Source: Actinorhabdospora filicis (GTDB lineage Bacteria; Actinomycetota; Actinomycetes; Mycobacteriales; Micromonosporaceae). From it: a DNA stretch of 64,000 nucleotides. The notes under the pieces are model-generated. The model had not been told where the DNA came from. It ran no database searches and was given only the letters and a program-made list of their open reading frames with translations. Shown piece by piece: positions 61,378 through 64,000 of this stretch. A program made the position numbers and the translations under genes. The number at the start of each line of letters is the position of its first letter. Within the stretch, counting starts at the first letter, position 1. The stretch covers positions 214,554 to 278,553 of the forward strand of contig NZ_BSTX01000005.1 of NCBI RefSeq assembly GCF_030269765.1. Reading direction: 5' to 3'.

Positions 61378-61818
61378 ATGTCCTTCTCCTCCAGGGGGCC
61401 CGTCCCCAACCGCGAAGACGACCTTGCCCGACCACGAAGCCGCAAGGGCGTTGAGACACAGGCCGTCACCCGCGGCACCGCCCGCGAAACACATGCTCCT
61501 GAATCCGATCCGTCCTGGCACCCGATCGCCGCACAGCTCTGGGAAGCCGTGATCGCCTCCGGGCAGGCCGACTTCTACCAGCAGTCCGACTACGCCGTCC
61601 TGTTCTCGCTGTGCGATGACCTGTCGCACTTCAAGCGCTCCGCCAAGCGGTCGGCGCAGATGGCGCAGACGATCTACTCCGCGCTTGGCTCGCTCCTGGT
61701 CACCGAAGGAGACCGCCGGCGTGCCCGCATCGAGCTGGACCTACCCGCCGATGCCGACGACGACGCCAGCGTGACCGCGATCGCCGACTACAAAAGGCGC
61801 CTGGGCGTAGCCACCTAG
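61378..61818 (+). CDS. terS: Terminase small subunit
   Basis: 146 residues starting MSFSSRGPVPNREDDLARPR. The middle WHPIAAQLWEAVIASGQADF and YAVLFSLCDDLSHFKR with AQTIYSALGSLLVTEGDRRR is the P27-type small terminase pattern, which recognises phage DNA for packaging. AGGAGGTGA stands 4 bp before the ATG, the best ribosome site in the prophage. Confidence 0.9.
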   Translation: MSFSSRGPVPNREDDLARPRSRKGVETQAVTRGTARETHAPESDPSWHPIAAQLWEAVIASGQADFYQQSDYAVLFSLCDDLSHFKRSAKRSAQMAQTIYSALGSLLVTEGDRRRARIELDLPADADDDASVTAIADYKRRLGVAT

Positions 61819-61840
61819 CCAGGTCCGGGGGTGATGCCGC

Positions 61841-63476
61841 ATCGCGCTCACCCTCGAAGGAATTGCCGAACTCGAACCCACCTATCTGGGCCCCACCTGG
61901 GCCAAGCATCCAGATGGCACCTGGCGCCTACCGGAATTCAGCCTCGGCTGGGAAATCGCCGGATGGTGCAGCCGCTACCTGCGCGCTGAAGACGGTGGAT
62001 TCTGGAAGTTCACCGATGAACAGATGCGCTTCCTGCTTTGGTTCTATGCCGTGGACAATTACGGCAGGTTCCTTCATCGGAAAGCCGTTCTGCAAAGACT
62101 CAAAGGGTGGGGAAAAGATCCCCTCGCCGCCACCTTGGCGATCGTCGAATTCGTCGGACCCAGTCGCTTCTCTCACTGGAGCCCGCTCACCGGCGAGCCC
62201 GTAGGCAAGGCTCACCCACAGGCATGGGTCCAGGTCGCCGCCGTCTCGCGGGACCAGACCCGTAACACGATGACTCTGATGCCGTCGCTGATGTCGGACG
62301 AGCTCATCGCCGCTTACGGCATCAAGCCCGGTATCGAGGTCATCCGCGCTAACCATGGCAGGCAACGGCTTGAGGCGGTGACCAGTAGTTATCGCGCCCT
62401 TGAGGGGGCGCGGTCTTTACTCCACGTTCATCGTCCTGAATGAAACCCACCATTGGGTTACCGGCAACTCCGGCGATCGCATGTACCAGACGATCGACGG
62501 CAACGCCACCAAGAAGAACAACCGCTACTTGGCTATCACCAACGCTTTTCAGCCTGGTGAAAACAGTGTCGCCGAGCAGATGCGCGACGCCTGGCAGAAG
62601 ATCCAGGACGGCCGTGCGGCCGACGTCGCCTTCCTGTACGACAGCATCGAAGCGCACGTCTTGACTCCGCTCACGCCGGATGCACTGCGCCTCGTGTTGC
62701 CTCGCATCCGCGGCGATGCCGTGTGGCTTCCCATCGAGACGATCATTCAATCTGTTCTCGACACGACCATGGCGCCATCGCGTTCACGGCGAATGTGGTT
62801 GAACCAGGTGGTTGCCGAGGAAGACGCTCTCTTCGGTCCTGAGAACTGGGTGCCGCTGGAGAAGCCGGGCGCGGTACTGGCCCCTGACGACGCGATTGTT
62901 GCTGGCTTCGACGGTGGTCTTCGCGACGATGCGACCGGCTTGGTTGCGATCAGAATCAGCGACGGCGCGGCCTTCGTGCTGGGGCTGTGGGAGCGCCCGG
63001 ACGGCCCGGCCGGCGACGGCTGGGAGGTCAACCGCGATGTCGTTGACAGCGCGGTGCACGACATGTTCCGCCTCTACGACGTGAAGGGCTTCTACGCCGA
63101 CGTTGCTCTATGGGAAAGCCACGTGAGCGAGTGGGCCCAGACCTACGGCGACCGCCTGGCGGTGCGCTCCGATGGCCGCAACAGCGTTGCCTGGGACATG
63201 AGGCAATCGCTCAAGCGGGTAACCCTCGCCAACGAGCGGCTAGTCCGCGCGATCCTCGACGGCCGCCTTCACCACGACGGAGACGCCCGTCTTCGCCGCC
63301 ACGTTCTCAACGTCGGCCGGCGAACCAACTGGCACGGCGTCTCCTTCGGGAAACTCCACAACTCCCGCAAGATCGACCTCTACGCCGCCCTCCTCCTTGC
63401 CCACGAAGCCCTACGCGACCTGCGAAGCCGTGGTGCCCAGACGACCGCGCGCGCGGGCGTCGGCTACTTCCTCTGA
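61841..63476 (+). pseudogene. terL: Terminase large subunit, frameshifted, ATC start
   Basis: The N-terminal frame from ATC 61841-61843 reads ALTLEGIAELEPTYLGPTW, RFLLWFYAVDNYGRFLHRK and Walker A RLKGWGKDPLAA, and stops at 62443. From about 62400 a second frame gives Walker B FIVLNETHHW and the nuclease domain (VAGFDGGLRDDATGLVAIRI) to 63476. Deleting one G in the GGGGG run at about 62405-62409 joins both. An in-frame TGA at 61832-61834 and GGGGGTGA precede the ATC. Decay, sequencing error or programmed shifting cannot be told apart. Confidence 0.85.
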
Positions 63477-63499
63477 TCCCCTGGGGGTGACACCTGCCG

Positions 63500-64000
63500 A
63501 TCCTCCCCGCCGCGCGCACCGCCCTGGCCTACGCCCGCCAGCTGCTCGACACCCTGTACAGCGACCTCCACGAGCTGCGCGACCTCGACAACTACCACCG
63601 CGGCATCCAGCCCGACCCCTACATGCCGGCCAACGCTTCCGACGAGTACCACCTACTCGCCCGACGCGCCGTCACCAACGTGATGCAGCTGCTCGTCAAC
63701 GCCCCCGCGCAGTCCCTGGCCGTCGACTCCTACCGACGCGGCTCTTCGGCCGACTCGACCGAATGGAACCACTGGCGCGCCTCTGACCTGGCGATCCGTC
63801 AGGATGCGATTCACCGCGCAGCGCTGATCTTCGGGCACAGTTTCACCGTCACCGAGCAGACCTCCGAAGGTGCGCGCACACGGGGCCTTAGCCCGATGCG
63901 AACCGCCGCGCTTTACACCGATCCAGCTTCGGACCTCGACCCGGTGTGCGCCCTGACCGTGACGGCCTGGCCGACCAACACCGACGGGAAGGGCGTGCCC
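63500..64000 (+). CDS. Phage portal protein, N-terminal part (cut by window end)
   Basis: 167 codons are visible from ATC 63500-63502; CTG 63494-63496 is the alternative. LPAARTALAYARQLLDTLYS, LDNYHRGIQPDPYMP, AVTNVMQLLVNAPAQSLAVD, and FGHSFTVTEQT are portal-type motifs (SPP1 gp6-like family). The ring of portal subunits is the DNA entry gate of the capsid. In-frame TGA at 63488-63490 and GGGGGTGA precede the start. No ATG, GTG or TTG occurs before codon about 42. Confidence 0.85.
   Translation, partial: MLPAARTALAYARQLLDTLYSDLHELRDLDNYHRGIQPDPYMPANASDEYHLLARRAVTNVMQLLVNAPAQSLAVDSYRRGSSADSTEWNHWRASDLAIRQDAIHRAALIFGHSFTVTEQTSEGARTRGLSPMRTAALYTDPASDLDPVCALTVTAWPTNTDGKGVP

Larger units (their letters stand above)
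50145..64000. mobile_element. Integrated temperate phage, left portion (open at right edge)
   Basis: Starts after tRNA-Ser with integrase and excisionase. A leftward early gene set, a control region, then rightward HNH, terminase and portal genes follow. The layout is that of an actinobacterial siphovirus-type prophage. The right attachment site is outside the window, so the exact left border cannot be fixed; part of the tRNA 3' end may be phage-borne. Confidence 0.92.

Noticed and set aside
62024..62443. Terminase fragment starting at ATG 62024
   Set aside because: Homology to the family begins about 60 codons earlier, so this ATG is internal.
62400..63476. Second half of the large terminase as an independent gene from TTG 62400
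   Set aside because: It would start just before Walker B and lack the ATPase N-terminus. A frameshift in one gene explains both halves better.

Overview
The window is about 64 kb of very GC-rich DNA with actinomycete hallmarks: GTG and TTG starts, four-base stop/start overlaps, XRE/DUF5753-DUF397 pairs, DUF5926 and RsbW-like ATPases. I place it in the Actinomycetota, filamentous-actinomycete type, without claiming a genus. Positions 1 to about 50,060 are chromosome. From the tRNA-Ser at 50,058-50,144 to the right edge is the left part of an integrated temperate phage; its right end lies outside the window.

Chromosome, left to right. At 0.8-2.4 kb are a soluble histidine kinase and an RsbW-like ATPase. 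At 3.3-7.6 kb come a membrane protein, prephenate dehydratase (pheA), a flavin reductase, and a MarR regulator divergent from an alpha/beta hydrolase. At 7.8-12.9 kb are a glycerophosphodiesterase, then the tightly overlapping set larB-larC-GDT1/TMEM165-histidine kinase-NarL regulator. At 12.9-17.6 kb are DUF5926, a membrane protein, a nucleoside-sugar-type epimerase and a GlxA regulator. At 19.1-22.5 kb are a PAS-like protein divergent from arginine deiminase across a LexA-like box, a hydrolase and an RraA-like protein. At 23.4-32.5 kb are cell-envelope genes (SRPBCC, LCP ligase, UDP-sugar epimerase/decarboxylase, polyprenyl-phosphate sugar transferase, glycosyltransferase) mixed with small-molecule enzymes. 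At 32.6-34.9 kb is a trypsin-STAND-repeat protein resembling conflict or defence NTPases. At 35.8-38.8 kb is a translationally coupled acyl-CoA synthetase and cobalamin-type acyl-CoA mutase large subunit. At 38.8-41.7 kb are XRE-DUF397, small membrane proteins and an ECF sigma factor. At 41.9-45.7 kb are a methyltransferase, a family 2 glycosyltransferase, a split transketolase and a SoxR-type regulator with its box. At 45.8-50 kb are an iron-box-controlled FhuF-like protein, an MFS gene broken by a 34-bp scar, an ornithine-cyclodeaminase homologue and a quinone oxidoreductase.

Several long spacers (1-0.8, 2.4-3.3, 14.6-15.6, 17.6-19.15, 22.5-23.4 kb) hold no convincing gene. They carry repeats instead: a family of near-perfect palindromes built on GGAACCGGAWTCCGGTTCC, a roughly 78-bp tandem array, and hexanucleotide runs.

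Prophage. Integrase and excisionase sit next to the tRNA-Ser. A leftward early operon of about 16 small genes follows, including a KxDG RNA ligase, with hairpins in most of its gaps. A 1.2-kb control region without clear genes separates it from the rightward late genes: HNH endonuclease, a small membrane protein, tRNA-Met(CAT), small terminase, large terminase (frameshifted) and portal (cut by the window edge). The most unusual signal is that four phage genes (RNA ligase, HNH, large terminase, portal) have no ATG, GTG or TTG between the nearest upstream in-frame stop and their family-conserved N-terminus. At the expected place each has an ATC codon, and in two cases also a CTG, behind a plausible ribosome-binding site.
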